Assembly: GCA_018873245.2 (NCBI GenBank)
Contig: JAEMBT020000004.1
Location: forward strand, 12,842,418 to 12,906,417
Reading direction: 5' to 3'
From: Archegozetes longisetosus
Taxonomy: Eukaryota; Arthropoda; Arachnida; Sarcoptiformes; Trhypochthoniidae
DNA length: 64,000 bases
Both the position numbers and the translations under genes were made by a program. The notes beneath the pieces were generated by a model that was given only the letters and a program-made list of their open reading frames with translations, searched no databases and was not told the DNA's origin. Below, one piece after another: positions 1 through 13,917 of the stretch (position 1 is its first letter; each line of letters opens with the position of its first letter).

Positions 1-307
1 CATATTAGTTAATTAGATATAAGAAATAGAATTAAAGTTTAAATGGATTGAAAGAATATGAAGCGGAAAAACGTGTTCTAAAGACGTATGAAAACAAAAG
101 AGCGAAGTGTGCAAACCGAAAATCACTCACAATTTCAATATTTCCGATATTTGTCTAATAAGATCAGTTCCCTTTTGACGCAAAAGCAACTCTTCATTTT
201 GCCCGATGTTATCGAGTCGCGATGGAGTATTAATTAATTGAGTTTCATCGAAAATCCAACGATTATTACAACTAGAAGTCATTTCTCTAAAACGATCGCT
301 TGAGAAT

Positions 308-325
308 CACGTGACTCAGAGTCAC
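308..325. promoter_or_regulatory. Overlapping E-box and AP-1-type palindrome
   Basis: CACGTG (308-313) overlaps a perfect 15-bp palindrome GTGACTC-A-GAGTCAC (311-325) whose left half contains TGACTCA (312-318), the consensus for AP-1 (Fos/Jun) bZIP dimers. CACGTG is the canonical bHLH E-box. A GCGGCGCCAAT stretch follows about 7 bp downstream (332-342), in otherwise AT-rich DNA. The motifs are seen directly. Function as an enhancer or promoter element is inferred, and no transcript start is evident nearby. Confidence 0.35.
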
Positions 326-3300
326 ATAAAGCGGCGCCAATCGTTTGACCGCCAAATACAAATATGAATACATACTTTAAGTTATTCTGTCGTCTGTCTA
401 ATAATTGAATGCTTTTTCAAAAGTTAAAGTTTCGATAATTCAAACGAAAGAATAGCTGTTCCTTAGATTTGACGCGAGTTTCAACTTGAATACTTCAGAA
501 TAGAGTTGTGCTGAAGAATGATGTTTGTAAAAAATGCTTTCCTAGTAATTAGTTTATTTGAAATTTGCATTAATCACATCTATATATTATTTTTGTTGCA
601 ACAATCAACAATTCTACATTTACAAGTTACACAAGAGTGCATTAACTTTCAGTTACACAACAATATGAATCCATACGAATCTTAAAGCCTGGTTTGCAAA
701 TGGAATAAAGACTCGCTCGTTCAACAGTCAAAAACTGATTTGAACGTAATGGCATATTTGAAAGACAGTATGAGTGCACAACTTTTTCGATGAAGTACTA
801 TTTTTTAGAGAGATTCACATTTTTTATTTTGTCTAATCGATACAATAATATTGATTTTATAAAGTTTCAACTATGTTAAGTCATATAAACCCTGCACAAG
901 ATTCACTGCTTGTCGTAAGAGTTTATTATGTTGCCACTTATCGAAATAACATCTCTAATTATTCCGATTATGAACTAAGAAAACTTATGATTTTACAAAC
1001 GACTAACTAATTAAGATTTGCTAAGATCTAAGAAAATAACGAACTTTCAATTTCTCATTTTGAATATAAGCTTAAAACAAATTTTAATTAATTAAGCCAA
1101 TACCTTTCAATTCATTGATAATTATGTAAAATTAGTGGAAATTTCGAATAAAACAAGTTTAAAAGAGACTTAAGTAAATTTGGTAAAGTTTAAACAAGTT
1201 TAGAAGCAAGGTTTTATTCAAGTGGCAAGTACTTTATTACTCGAAAAAGTCTTTAGCAAAAGATCTTAAGATAATTGTAACCGAGAAAGAGACACATCGT
1301 GACTTAATTAATTTTCTAAACGTTTGATTTTGATTAAATTTATGACCTAAACCAGGAAAATTTCCAATAGTCGAAAACGATCTGAAATAATCAAAAATGT
1401 TTATCATTTATGTGTTTTAAGACGTTTAAAGCTCAATATTATAATGTAATTAGGCACAAAACCACTTACTAATTAATATAACTCTTAATTAGACTTGCAG
1501 AACGATCTATAAATAAGTGAGTAATACTGATAACATTATTGCAATGCAACTTTTAAAAGACAAATTCAATGCTTTTCCCATAGCAACCAATTTGATTCGC
1601 GCACAGCCTTATCATTGCTATCGTTATAAAACCTCATACCATTTTTGACAGAAATAAAAAACTGACTAAACAAAACAAAATATATAACAACAAGATTGCA
1701 ATAATTTAAATAAAACTCTGAAAAGAAAAAAAGAGTAGGAACATGGTGTTGAGTAGTTTTGAGACGACATAAACAAGTATTTTCCGTAATGAGTGCTTTA
1801 CTGTACAATTTTTGGACTGGTATTATGGCCGAAACGTGTAGAACTGGCACTTGTATGTGTAATACGGCCTTTAAATAACGGTAAGGCTTTTATTCAATAC
1901 ATTATTTACAAGTTTTGACAAATGCTTACATAGAACTGATTCGCGAACTATTGCAAACAGTTTCTTAAATAACAACAATTGATTTAGTAATTTGCAAATT
2001 ACTTATAATATTGAATGCATTCATTCATTAAACATTGACATGTGTTTGACTTACTATTATTTACATGTATTTTAATGCTTGACATATCCCAGGATTGCGT
2101 GTTTTCATGCAATTTATGTTTTCTCTCTATTTAAATAATACTTTGATTGCATATAAATGCAAACAATCATTTGTTTCGCAGATAATTATTTGCAGACAAT
2201 TCCTTTCGTTAATAGTTTATTTACTTCGAGTTGCCTTTTATTTGTTTAATAATTTTCAATTTGACTTTTAGTGACTGAAAACTTTCATATAATTTATTTA
2301 TAAGGCTTTACTTGAAAACATTTGGAAAACTAGTGTCACCAAACATATGAAAGCGTTATATAAAAATCATTGAAAACTCGTAATCGATGTAATTCAATGC
2401 GAAACTTAGTTATAATTTTATTTGATCAAAAAGTCTTAAGTTTAAAATCGATTAATTTTAGTCGAAATTACTGAGAAAAATAAATTAGCTTATTAATCAA
2501 TATACGAAATTAATGTATGATTTTTTGTAAATTATGAAATTTGTGAAAATTGTAAGTAAATAATAGCTGGATAATTACGTAAACCATAATTGCAGTAATA
2601 AATCTGGATGAATTTGAGATATTATATAAAAAGTTTCCTCAATAATTAAAATATAGGATTAATTCATTAATAATAAGAAATGAAATATTCATATAATATC
2701 CTTCAAACTTAATTGCATTCTTTGACATATCCTTCAATTAATGCTGAAATTGTTGATTCGCTTATAAAAAATAGTTACGCCATTCAATAGAATGAAAGTC
2801 ATTTTTTATCCACTTAAAAAATATATATCAACGATAATAGCATTAAAAAGTATATGCCTTTCGGCTATTAATTGGGAGTCAACTGAAATTTCGATCATTA
2901 AAATTTTTGCTTAAAAGAATGCATTTTTGAATATTTTACATAAATTTGTTTTGGCATTCGTTTATTCTTTGAATAAATAATTGCAATAAAATGAAACCTC
3001 TATCCTTGGCCTCTATCTATCGCCTCTCTCAGTGCCCTTTCATAACTTTCACAATGATTAATCTGAGCAATAATTTATTATTAACTTCTGCTGATAGGAA
3101 AGCTTTCATTTTTTCTTCTACTTAGAGTGTAGCTCATTATCTTAAATACAAATATTTGCGATTCGAAAATGTATGCCATTATTTGTGAATATTGTCATAC
3201 GAGTCATACAACACATGCTATTGATTAGTATGTATTGTGTGACACGTTACGCCAAAAGTCCAAAGACTGCACGTTTAGTTACAATCAGTATTATTTTAGT

Positions 3301-6300
3301 TGTTAAATATTCATAATTAGGTCAATAAGACTATGCGTTAGTGAGCATACGATAAGATATTGTTTTAATGCCATTCAGTACGTCGAATGCGTTTGTATAT
3401 ATGTACAGTATGTGCTTTTCTTTTTTAAAGTATTTATTTTTCATAAAAAATTGGCGCAGGTTTGGGTACTGTTAGAATTGAACATTTGCATAGCTTTGAA
3501 TCTGAGATACGTTTTTCCTTTTCCTTAGTAAAATGTTGAAAATGTAAACGCTTTTTGTTATCGGTTACAAATAAGGAAAAAAATTGAAGAGGTATTTGTT
3601 TAGTGTATGCTTTATCATGATTTTACTACATTTGGTGCACTCGAATATGCAGACACTTTACATGCATAAGCACTACACGAGTGTAGGCAAATTGGCTCTC
3701 CCTCTTTGTAACAGCCATTACTGCAGTTAATGCCGCACTAACTTTTAATAGCGTTCATTTTTTATGAGATTTATTTTTTATGCTCAAATCTTCGCATAGA
3801 GAGGGATAGAGAGGAAAATACAAACATGAAATCACTGCTAGACTGACTGCTAGAAATGGTAATAAACTATTTTTCATATTAAAAATTATAACATTTGCCA
3901 CTTATATATTTTAAACTGTTCGCACAACTTTTTGTTGATGGGCTTCAATAAAATATATATTAAGTGAACTGCGATTTTTCTCTTTAAAGTATTAATGTCA
4001 GCATTTTTCATCTACTTTATTCTCACATCCCTATGATTTGTAAAGCTTTTAAAAAAGTGAGCGAAAGTCAATCTAAAATTTATTCACAATTTCTAAGTCA
4101 CGGCATCGCGTGTGGGCTTCAAATATGTTATCACTTTTGGCCTAATAATAATTATTGAGAGATACCGTTAATTTGCAAATACGAACAGAATTGGTCCCGA
4201 TCACAGTTTGGCCCTCTTTTTAGCTCTCGGCACACTTTGGGTCTGTTTTTCAACTTCTTTAGACTATTTTCAGGTGATTATTTCGTTAATGGCACTTATT
4301 CTACAGAAACAGAGGAGAGAAATATGAAACAACTGGCCCTCACTCACAACGTGTTATTATAGTTGACTACTTCCCACTTAATTTGCATTCAAATGAGTTC
4401 TTTGCATCTGTTTAACCCCTCTTAACAATTTTTCAAATTTTCTCTTCCCTAAAAAATAGTTTTCTACAGCCAATGATGTCGTCTCAATCCAAGTTACCAT
4501 ACTTTAGGTTAAAATTTGTTTATAACACATTAATAGTTTATAGCTTAGTATTGAAGTATCTGAAATATGATGGGCAACTAAGCGTGAAAAGACTGCAAAT
4601 TTGGATGCAAACCAAAACTACTAGAATTTAAATGTTTCCTTCTAACTACTTTTATGTGTTTTAACAAGCCTCTAATTAGTATCTTGTTTCTATCATTGTC
4701 TTATTATTATCTGAATTGATATATTCAAATAATGAGGTTTCATTTGAACTATAACAATTACCTTGATTTTAGAGTTTTAATGGGAAATAGATGAGATTTT
4801 TTCAATTAAAAGTTTAAATTATTTTCTTATTGTATGACATTCTAGAGGTCGCAACTGGTTTTGTTAAGTGTGTTTCGATCGAGTTTAAAATGAAAAAATT
4901 AGCTTTTTTCAAGTGAAACTTTTTTCTCTTTTTTTCTAATCATGATTACTTTGTTGAGGTTTAAACTTAATTTTTTTGTTAAGAAATGCATACTATTTGC
5001 CATCCCTTGAGTATGTTGTACAATCCATCTTTGTTTTTGTATAAATCACAACAACAAAAGCACTTCTTAACTTAATTAGTTGATGGGTTGGAACACTTTG
5101 AAAAATGATCGCGCTATAATTTTTTGTGTGAGTTTTATAGATAAAAGTTGCTTTCTTAGAAAAACATTTTAAGAATTTATTATTAAACGGCGTGATATTT
5201 GGTCAAAACTTGATAGTACCTCCCTATTCGGTGCGCTGGATATTTTCACCTCAATTTTCATCCCTGATAATTATTATGTCTATAATGCCAGCACAAAAGT
5301 CTAGTTTTCGTGAAAATACGTGCCTTTTTTCATGAATAAATAAGTTTATGCAATAATGACTTTTAAGTAGTTCTCCACAAATATATGCAGGTATTTGAGA
5401 TAGCAGTACAAATACGATCACTACAATCAAAGAACAAAGTTTATCAAAATATATAGTTTTCGGAACTTTCCAATCATTATTATCTCCAAAATCAATTAAT
5501 GCAAATCTAATGCAATTTCAAGGTAAATTCAAATTACTAACAGATTTTTGTTTACCGAGAATGCGTTGAACACCTTTTTGCATAAACCTACTTATTAGTA
5601 GATATATTCAGAATACAAGTTTAGACATGCAATTATTCTGTTATGGATTAGCTTTTTTGTTTTGCAAATTAAGTTCACGCTTGAATTAATGAGATTTTTC
5701 TAATATTTAGTTTTTACATAATATCTATATATGGTGTCTATCCGTTAAGTCGACTGTAGTTTGATCCACTATCGAAACAACAAATTTCGTAAGCGTATGA
5801 TCACAAACGAATTGATATTAAGAGAGTATCAGAATCAAAAGCTAAAATCACTCAAGTAATTGTTGACTTTTTATTTTTGCTCATTTCATGATTTTTCTCA
5901 ATTTCCTTAAACTTGAATTTGAAACTAAGAAATCAAGAAAAACCTGGCTTTAAAAGCAGAATTAGAATTGAATAATTTTGCACATATTTACACACGAATC
6001 AGTCCTTTGGTTAAAAAACTTATCAGAATTGTTCCATTATTATGCAATTTTATCATTAGATAGTATTAATATCAATACTTACTCAATAATATTAGTTATG
6101 GAATGAATTAAAATCATTTACGCCTAAAAAATATCGACCTATGTGTTGATTATGATTGATGTTTAATTTAATAGCAATGGTGAGCTAAAAATCAGTTTGA
6201 AAAGTTTACGATCAAAGTGATCGAAAGCAACTCAAAATCTACTTATCAATTATTTATATTAAAATAGAAAGTTTTCCCAATTCGTTCAAATTAAAGTCCA

Positions 6301-6872
6301 CTTAACGAAGTTTGGCTTTAAGAAAGTAAACTCACTTATAAGTTATCGAATAAGATATAACGCATCACTTGTTTATCATACGCTTTAATTAAGGCATATG
6401 TTGTTCAGTTATACTTTGTATCAATACATAAGATAACACTCTAATAAAAGAAGTTATTCAATAAGAAATTTGTGTATTTACTATTGAGATTACTGAAATA
6501 TCCCCTCGAGATTTAATTGGAAACATGCAAATCATATAATAATTTAGTTGTTTAAGCAATACATCAAGTTTGGGCCAATGGGGTATCCGGAATCCGATCA
6601 GAAGGTCGAACATTTCCGCCTTATTAAGGTTTAAAGGCAAATTCTAGTAAATAATTGAGAATAAGTTAAGAAAGAAGTTTTACTACTGTTGAAAACATTC
6701 GTCTAATAATTTACTAAAATTTTGATTGCGCATTCTATAAAGTTTATAAACTCGCATAAACAACACATCCGTTCGATCAAAGTTTCGTTTTTATAGGTTC
6801 TCTTTTACTCGATGCATATGTATGCAACTTCAATGCAGTCATAACTCTGCAGCTTTTCTTATTAATTATTAT

Positions 6873-6900
6873 TTCTCTTTTCTCTCTCTCATTCTCTCCC
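6873..6900. repeat. CT-rich microsatellite
   Basis: Imperfect pyrimidine (CT)n tract of about 28 bp, with interruptions. Confidence 0.8.
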
Positions 6901-7279
6901 TCAACTCTACTCTATCTTTTTAATAATAGTTACGATGAAGAGAAGATTAGAGACCGAGTGAAGAGCCAATAATTGTGATGTTAAGAGAAGGTGGAGCTCT
7001 ACTTGTAAGCTGTTATGCCATTCACTTGACGACTTGGCACACATTAGAAAAAATAAGAAACCAGATATACTAAAGCGAAACAAACGGCACATGTGAGTCA
7101 CTTTTTTCTTTTGATTTGCTTTTTTGAATTTGTTAATTGGATTCAAGAAGTCTTTATTTGGTAGAAGTTTTTGTTTTTTCTTCTCAAAGTGTTTCGATTC
7201 AACTTTATTTTGCTAATAACTAATGTTTAAACTTGTATTAAGAGTTGATTGGCTGCTAATTAGTTTTTTATATCAGCTT

Positions 7280-7527
7280 TTTTCTCGAAGTGCATATCGT
7301 AGACATCGCACCATTGATTTTATTTGAAAACTTTTTGGCCGACCGATTGTTGCTCATAAAAAACACGTTCTCTCTCTTAAAGCTCAGAGTTTTTCGCACT
7401 CGAGGCATTTTAATGGAAATTAATGACATTTGTTTGGCTCGTTATCAATCTTTTAATTCTTTTGAAGTGCGATTATAATTAAACGTGAGTTATTTGGGCC
7501 TGTTTTTCGCCAACTTGTTGTTTGCAG
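7280..7527. other. Moderately G+C-richer island
   Basis: This stretch is richer in G+C than its flanks. It contains a 62-codon plus-strand frame at 7290-7478 that resembles no family I know. A donor-like GTGAGT at about 7485 and a pyrimidine-rich TTTGCAG at 7521-7527 would bound a very short intron of about 43 nt. A conserved regulatory element is as likely as anything coding. Confidence 0.2.
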
Positions 7528-7557
7528 CTCAAGTACAAGAAACTAATGTGTATTAAA
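7528..7557 (+). other. Candidate 30-nt exon
   Basis: A pyrimidine-rich acceptor ending TTTGCAG (to 7527) precedes 30 nt open in frame 0 (LKYKKLMCIK), followed by AAA|GTGAGA. The length is a multiple of three. Such pairings arise by chance at some rate in 64 kb of AT-rich DNA and no homology is recognised. Confidence 0.15.
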
Positions 7558-7559
7558 GT

Positions 7560-10500
7560 GAGACTCAACAAGAGTAATATCTCGTAATATTTAATTTGTG
7601 TGGACTTTTCCGCAATTGGCTTTCTCTAACTTTTACCTTCAACTCTGAAATATCAGTCATCGGCCGTTGTTAAGAGAGATATAATTCTTTTTTGTTTCTG
7701 TCCAAAATCTTAACCTGAAAAAAGGTACGTTTTGTACATATTTATCAAAAAATACTATGAATCTATTGTATATCTGAATATAAAGTTGAGGCGCAGCCAA
7801 AGTTCAGCGACACTCATAATGCGATATCTTTAAAAAAAAGTTACTCAATGCCTGACATGTAGTGTTTTATTTACTTAACAAATGTTAGGAGAAATGCCTC
7901 TCAATCTTAGGTAGCGGAGAATCACTTTTCATATGATTATCGTTGGATTTTTCTATTGCATAATTTATAATTCTACTTATTTCTGAAAATTGTATTTAAT
8001 TAAGATATTTTTTCACTTGAAAAAGCACTTCATAACTTTGTGGTTAAAATAAATTTATAACTTCAATATAAACTCGACTGTTGGGTAATTCGAAACATGT
8101 GACAGATTAAGAAATATTTTCTGGTTTTGAAAACTTTTTTCAAGATAAAGTTTATGCATATTTTATAGCTATCTGATGCATACATAAAGTTTTAAAAGAG
8201 TGCTATTATTAATGAAAAGCAGTCCTGATCCCAACCTCACAAATTGATGTCCTTTTTCTTCCCTCCACCCAAATTATATTATAGCTCAAACACAAATATT
8301 TCATTCTCGCTCTTTTAAATATTTGTCAAAGAATAAAAACTAGTTTTTTCCCTAAGACTTGATTTCTTTTATCTACATTTTTAGCAACTTTTATGACTAA
8401 ATAATTGAATCTACATATGGCTGGTGTTCATATAATCCATGGCATTGACAATTACGTTTAAAAGCGAGCCAAATTGTGAGGCATTTGAGCAAATTATTGC
8501 CATTTTGTGTTGATAAGGCACTGCGCGCCAGTATCACATGTCTACTTGCATATTAATTATCTCATTTATTATAAATAATGTTTTTTATTCCAAGGACGTA
8601 GCAGTAGCTCAAAGGAATATACGTTAAGTTATACACAAGTTTGCCTGCAATAGAGAGTGGAGACGAGAACAAAGTTATAATACTGTGTTTTCCCTCTTTT
8701 TTTAATGCCATCAGCTCTCAATCTCGACTTAGAGTGATATTTGTTTCGTAAAACATATAACTTATTTGTGTGTTACCTTCAAATATATCAAATAACTTTA
8801 TCACATTTTTATGAATAGATAAAAGTAAAAAAACACTTGTGTTGGATATATTCAATTCTCATTACTGAGTTTTATTCAATAAATTCAAATTTGTTGCCAG
8901 AGCAATTTTATTTCAAAATATTTATACATAACTTTAGGCATATATACTTCAAAAATAACAAAATTAATGATTGCAGTAACACTTTGGACGTTTATTTTAT
9001 CTGCTTTATCAATCAATCAAATTATAATTTGAATAATTCGTAAAACTAAAAGCATTTGAATTTTTTATGATAATGTTGAATCTAACTTTTACAGAGAAAA
9101 TGAGCAGATAATTTGTGAACCTCTTTGCGATCATTTTTTAGATACAAAACTCAATAGTCTAAGATAACAATGTTATGATAAGTCAGCAAAAAACAATTCT
9201 AATAATAATTAGTGTATCGGTTATACAGATAAAATAAAATACTATAAAAAAAGTTTGTGAAAGAACCAAGTGAAATATGTATGATGAGTTTACTTTTTCT
9301 TACTTATCATAACTTAAAGCTATAAAGAACTCATTATAAAAGATATTTTATTAAACTAGTTTCAGTTGAATCATATAAAAGTTGATACAGTGTATGTCGA
9401 GTCACTTTAATTATAAGATTCAATTCTATTAAACAATATTCGATATTTGTCCACATTATTGTTTTATCTGATTTAAACTTTGGCTATTCTGGAGCTCACA
9501 TCCTGATTTCACTTTCATCGTTCAGTGATATGATATGATTTGATACTAGCATTCAAATCAATTCACGAAAATCTTATGTTACTTAATAGCAATATTTTTT
9601 GCATGAGTGCATTTATTTACTTTATTGTGCCTCAAATCAGAGATAAGACTAACAAAAAAATAGATACTTTTATGTGAACACTATCTAGTAATGCAGATTT
9701 TCATTAAAATGGCAAATATTTTAATTACAAAAAGTTAATTATAAGATATATTAGTTTTGATAATAACCAAAATGATTACTTTTTCAATTTTATTTTTTCA
9801 ATTATACAAATTAATACTCGGAATACTAATCACGATGAACTTTTAATAAATAATTAAACTAAATTAAAAATAACTTTGATTGTAAATTATTTGTCTGTTG
9901 TGTGAGAGTCAGTTTTTAAGCTTGAGTTTGTTGTTGAAGCTTTCTCGAATGCTTTACAAAAGTTTGTTTGCTTTGCTTTACATAAGATTTAGTTTATTTA
10001 GAGCGAAGTTACATCGAGCGTAGACCGTATGGTATTGTGGATTAAAACAATGTTTGTTATCATATCCGCGCATCTGATATGCCTCTAATAACTTTTTTTC
10101 AAAGGGAAATGAGAGTCATTTGAAAGCTAAGGATTATTACATTTATGCCATGCGTGACACAATGCATCGCAATTGTAAGATTGGAATTATAAGCTTTAGT
10201 TTGCTCTTACGTTTTGATATTATAATGATAATCAGTGATAGCAATGACGGCAACATCACGTTATGCATGTTATACATTTAAATTATCGTTTGCTATTTAA
10301 AATATGTTCTGTAATTTCTATGTTTCTTAAATTTATATATATTTCAGTTATGGTCATTGAGCTTATCGTATGTTACATACCTCTCGGCTAATAATCAATT
10401 CATTATAGTTTGCTGTAATTTTAATCAGGTTTTACTTACCCTTAGATCTTAACCTAAAATCTCAAATGAATTTACATAATATTCTGCAGAAGTTAAGCTC

Positions 10501-13495
10501 TAGAGAATAATTTTCCTAATACTTGTATAAATTCTGATTAATGATGCCTAACAAATAGATGTTCACATTTAAGTCAGTTTTTATATTCAGATGATAAGCC
10601 AGAAATAAACTAAATTAGTTCTTCAGGTGATTGATCTAAACATTAATAGTGTTGGCATTATTATAATTACTAGATTTTAGAATACAGTTTTAAAATTAAT
10701 TACGGTTCGCGTATATTTTTTCAACATACGAGGGTTGTTATCAATTACAAGATTATGCATTAATTTCTTACGATTTGATGTATTATTTGTATTTTCCTTG
10801 ACCTCAATTCTAATTCACTACTTTATGGTCACTTTGATAATGAAACTGATTTTGAAGGCATGTAAATTTGAAGTTGTCATTTTGACCCAAATTCACTCAT
10901 TGCTACTGTTCTCATATCATTAATTCAATAGACTTTGAAGACAAGTTCTTTAACTGTGATTCTGTTTGCAAATCATGTCAATTTTATTTTGAATTTTCGC
11001 ATAAGTTTGATTTTCTAGTCTACACTTCATTAGTCTGGAGTTCAAGTTTTGTGCCAGATTGTTTTTCTTCGACTATAAAAGCGGTCCTTTTCTCTCATTG
11101 ATTTTTGTTTTTGTGTAAAAAACAAAATACATTAAGTTAAAACAGTTTTATCAAACGAGACACTATGTAAAAATGATATTTTAATGATTGAAATTGAATT
11201 TATATAAGTTTTGGAGATTTTGCCTTAATAATTGAGTTGAATCGTAGCGTAAAAGTGCATAAAAAGGCCATAGGGTGCACAGTATATTGAACTAAAACAC
11301 AGAGTGGTAGATTTCTTTTTCTCAATGTTGAACGTTCACAATATTAACAGATGGTCAGCGAAACATTGAACCCCTTTTACTCACTTTCTAGTGATTTGCA
11401 AAATCAATTTGATTAACTGCATATCCTCTGGTTTTTGCCGTTTTGCTGGACTATCCGGTCATTTGAATTTCAAATGAATAGTGAAATGTTGCAAACCTGG
11501 AGCTATCATTTGAGAAGCCAATGCTTGTACTGTAACTGTTTTGTTAGTATTTTGTTCAATGAAGTTACCGGAAGATTATTAAAGTTCAATGAATTTCATA
11601 ATGCTTCGGCTGTTTAGGTTAGAAATACAAATATTATAACTTGAAGATAAAGTTATTGATTAAAGAGTCTTAATATCAGACATTATATTATTTGTTTGAA
11701 ATAATATAGAAGAAAAAGAGAGCTCGTAAGTAATGGAAACTTAAATATTTAATTTGACAGTTCATCGTTCTGTAAGTAAATCAGAAATATACTCATCATC
11801 TGATTAGTGATCCATTAGAACGTTAGGCTCTAAGATTTTTAATGTCTAATACTCGCCCATATTTCACTTTATCTAAGTCTAGCAAAAATAATAAATCTTT
11901 TGCGCGATTCATACGAACAAAAGCCAATTCTTCAATTTGAAAGTTTATGCCATAATTTAATTGTATTATTTGACTTAACATTTTTCATGTTTCTGTAAAT
12001 TTAGTTTTTTATGATACTTTTTGTTTATACTTTCATGAACCAATATTTTATTATTTGCAATATGAATAAAATAAAAGCTAAAATATTGAATTTTCTTTTC
12101 AAACAAAATACAACCAATCCTAGAGCTAATACGGTTCTGCCCATGAGGTTAATATTATTTGCATATCAATGCATACAAACCGATCGCAACCATTAATCAT
12201 TTTGAATAATATCTGATTTTATTGAGTAAACCTGATATCAATTTTTGTCAATGTAAAATTCATGAGAAAAATAATTTAGTTTTCTATTTTATAACTACAT
12301 TTAGGTGAAAAATAGGAATCTTTGATATTTTAAAAATTTCACTTATATGTAAATTTTCATAAACAGTTCAAAAAGCATGATATATGTTGTGCTTTCAGTC
12401 ATTTTTGTAATCATTTTTAAATGTATAGTATGCAATCAATTTGATTATAGAAACTTATTTTCATAGCTTATATTGAAATTTGTATTATGTAGACCCATCA
12501 ATTTGTGAAAATATTGAATAACTCACATATTTAGTTTGACAGTAGACGATATATCAATTTATTTAAATTTGTCTCACTGTATGTGTTGCATATATAAGGA
12601 TATGTGAAGTCATTTATATAGAAGTTCAGAATAAGTATTAGTAGACAAAACATGAGCTAAACTCGCAGAACAAGCAAATTTGTAGAATTAAGACCTAAAT
12701 GTGATGCGACGTCAATGCTGCTTATGCATATGATTTGCATTTCATGTAAGTCATGTTAAGTGACTCCGGAACATCTTATTAGCAACTGGCCATTTCATAT
12801 TACAACTTGTAATACATGCAAATGGTTTGTGCAGCCGTTAGTGACTGTTTGCAATTACATCATTATATGAAAAACTGTTTTTGTTCCAATTTCGGACATT
12901 CGTTTAGTGTTTCAGATTAGACTGAATTGTTTTAAAAGAAAACATAACATATTACAGAACCATTATTAAACTTAATTGAATAAAACAATTGAGTGAAAAC
13001 ATGATTTCTTATATCAAACTTATAATTTTCTATTGTCTTCTGTATAATAAGCAATAGTGAATGTTGCAAATTAAGTTTGAGCCGTAAATCCGGTCTTATT
13101 ATCATTTGTGCTATACTAGTAGAAAGACTTAGTATTCTATAAGATATATGATTTCTCACGTTATGTTTTGCAATTTGTTTAATCCAATTCAATCTTATTT
13201 ACCGGAAAGACTGAACATATCGTTAATATTAAATTGTTTCAAACTTTTCAAGACTTTATGAACACATACAGAGCTAAATGTTAGAGACACTCAATGTTTC
13301 ACATTCTTAGTCTAGAAGTGAAAAACATTTTTGTTTTTGCCCCTAAAGAGCGAATAATAATAAATAGTATTTGGGGTGCCTTTGAGTGCCTTTGACGGCG
13401 TTTTAACACTAAGACACGGGCATCAGTGCATCACTGCTTTCATATACCGATAGCTTTGTTTTGGTTATTACTTATGGCGTGCATCACATCTATAG
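7560..13495. other. AT-rich non-coding stretch
   Basis: No supported gene. Short frames at 8837-9043, 10735-10923, 11435-11617, 12011-12196 (plus) and 12932-13192 (minus) have compositions expected from random AT-rich DNA. A weak ratchet-like TTTAG|GTGAAA occurs at 12304|12305. Nothing else stands out. Confidence 0.5.
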
Positions 13496-13497
13496 TA

Positions 13498-13537
13498 CAT
13501 GTATTCATGTCTACGTGTATTCATGTATTCATGTATT
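13498..13537. repeat. Short 8-15 bp minisatellite (TGTATTCATG units)
   Basis: About four imperfect copies of a CATGTATT-type unit in direct repeat, one copy interrupted by CTACG. A small replication-slippage repeat. Confidence 0.7.
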
Positions 13538-13898
13538 ACTATATGCTTGTCTCACACTTATTATTCTGTTGCTTTACATGCATTAAATGATTGATGAATA
13601 TTCGAGAATGGCAAAAGAATTCACAGCATTTGTTAATTATTAGAAAAGTATCGATTAGACTGAGCTCAAGACTTAAGTAGAGTTGAAAACAATTGATTCG
13701 ACGCGTAGAAAACTTGAACTGAGCTAAGTCCTGCTTCAAGTTATAGCTTTATTAGTAATAAAATTGCAATAATTTAGTTAAAATATGCACAAATCGCAAG
13801 TGTTATTCAAAGTTAATGTTTTCATCAATTATTATTATTGAATTGATAAGCTATAACTTTATTTATGGGCAATAATAGCCTCGGCATAGAAAAATGTT

Positions 13899-13917
13899 TC
13901 ACATCTTTGAGATGTGA
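13899..13917. other. Perfect 8-bp stem hairpin
   Basis: TCACATCT, a 3-nt TTG loop, then AGATGTGA: a perfect inverted repeat able to form a tight stem-loop in RNA or DNA. It is followed by ACGT and sits in a locally richer stretch (13870-13935). No flanking stem long enough for a miRNA precursor was seen. Confidence 0.5.

Larger units (their letters stand above)
1..7280. other. AT-rich non-coding stretch
   Basis: Mostly A/T runs with no supported gene. Short open frames at 1566-1850, 6458-6640 and 6907-7146 (all minus) are leucine/phenylalanine/isoleucine-rich chance frames. The 3650-3770 and 4080-4330 stretches are slightly richer in G+C, and the latter contains a pyrimidine-rich run ending in CAG|GTGATT at 4273|4274, a weak ratchet-like site. 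The palindrome near 310 and the CT tract near 6880 are listed separately. Confidence 0.5.

Noticed and set aside
4255..4280. CAG|GTGATT after a pyrimidine-rich run
   Set aside because: GTGATT is a poor donor, and no second donor lies close downstream as at the two better sites.
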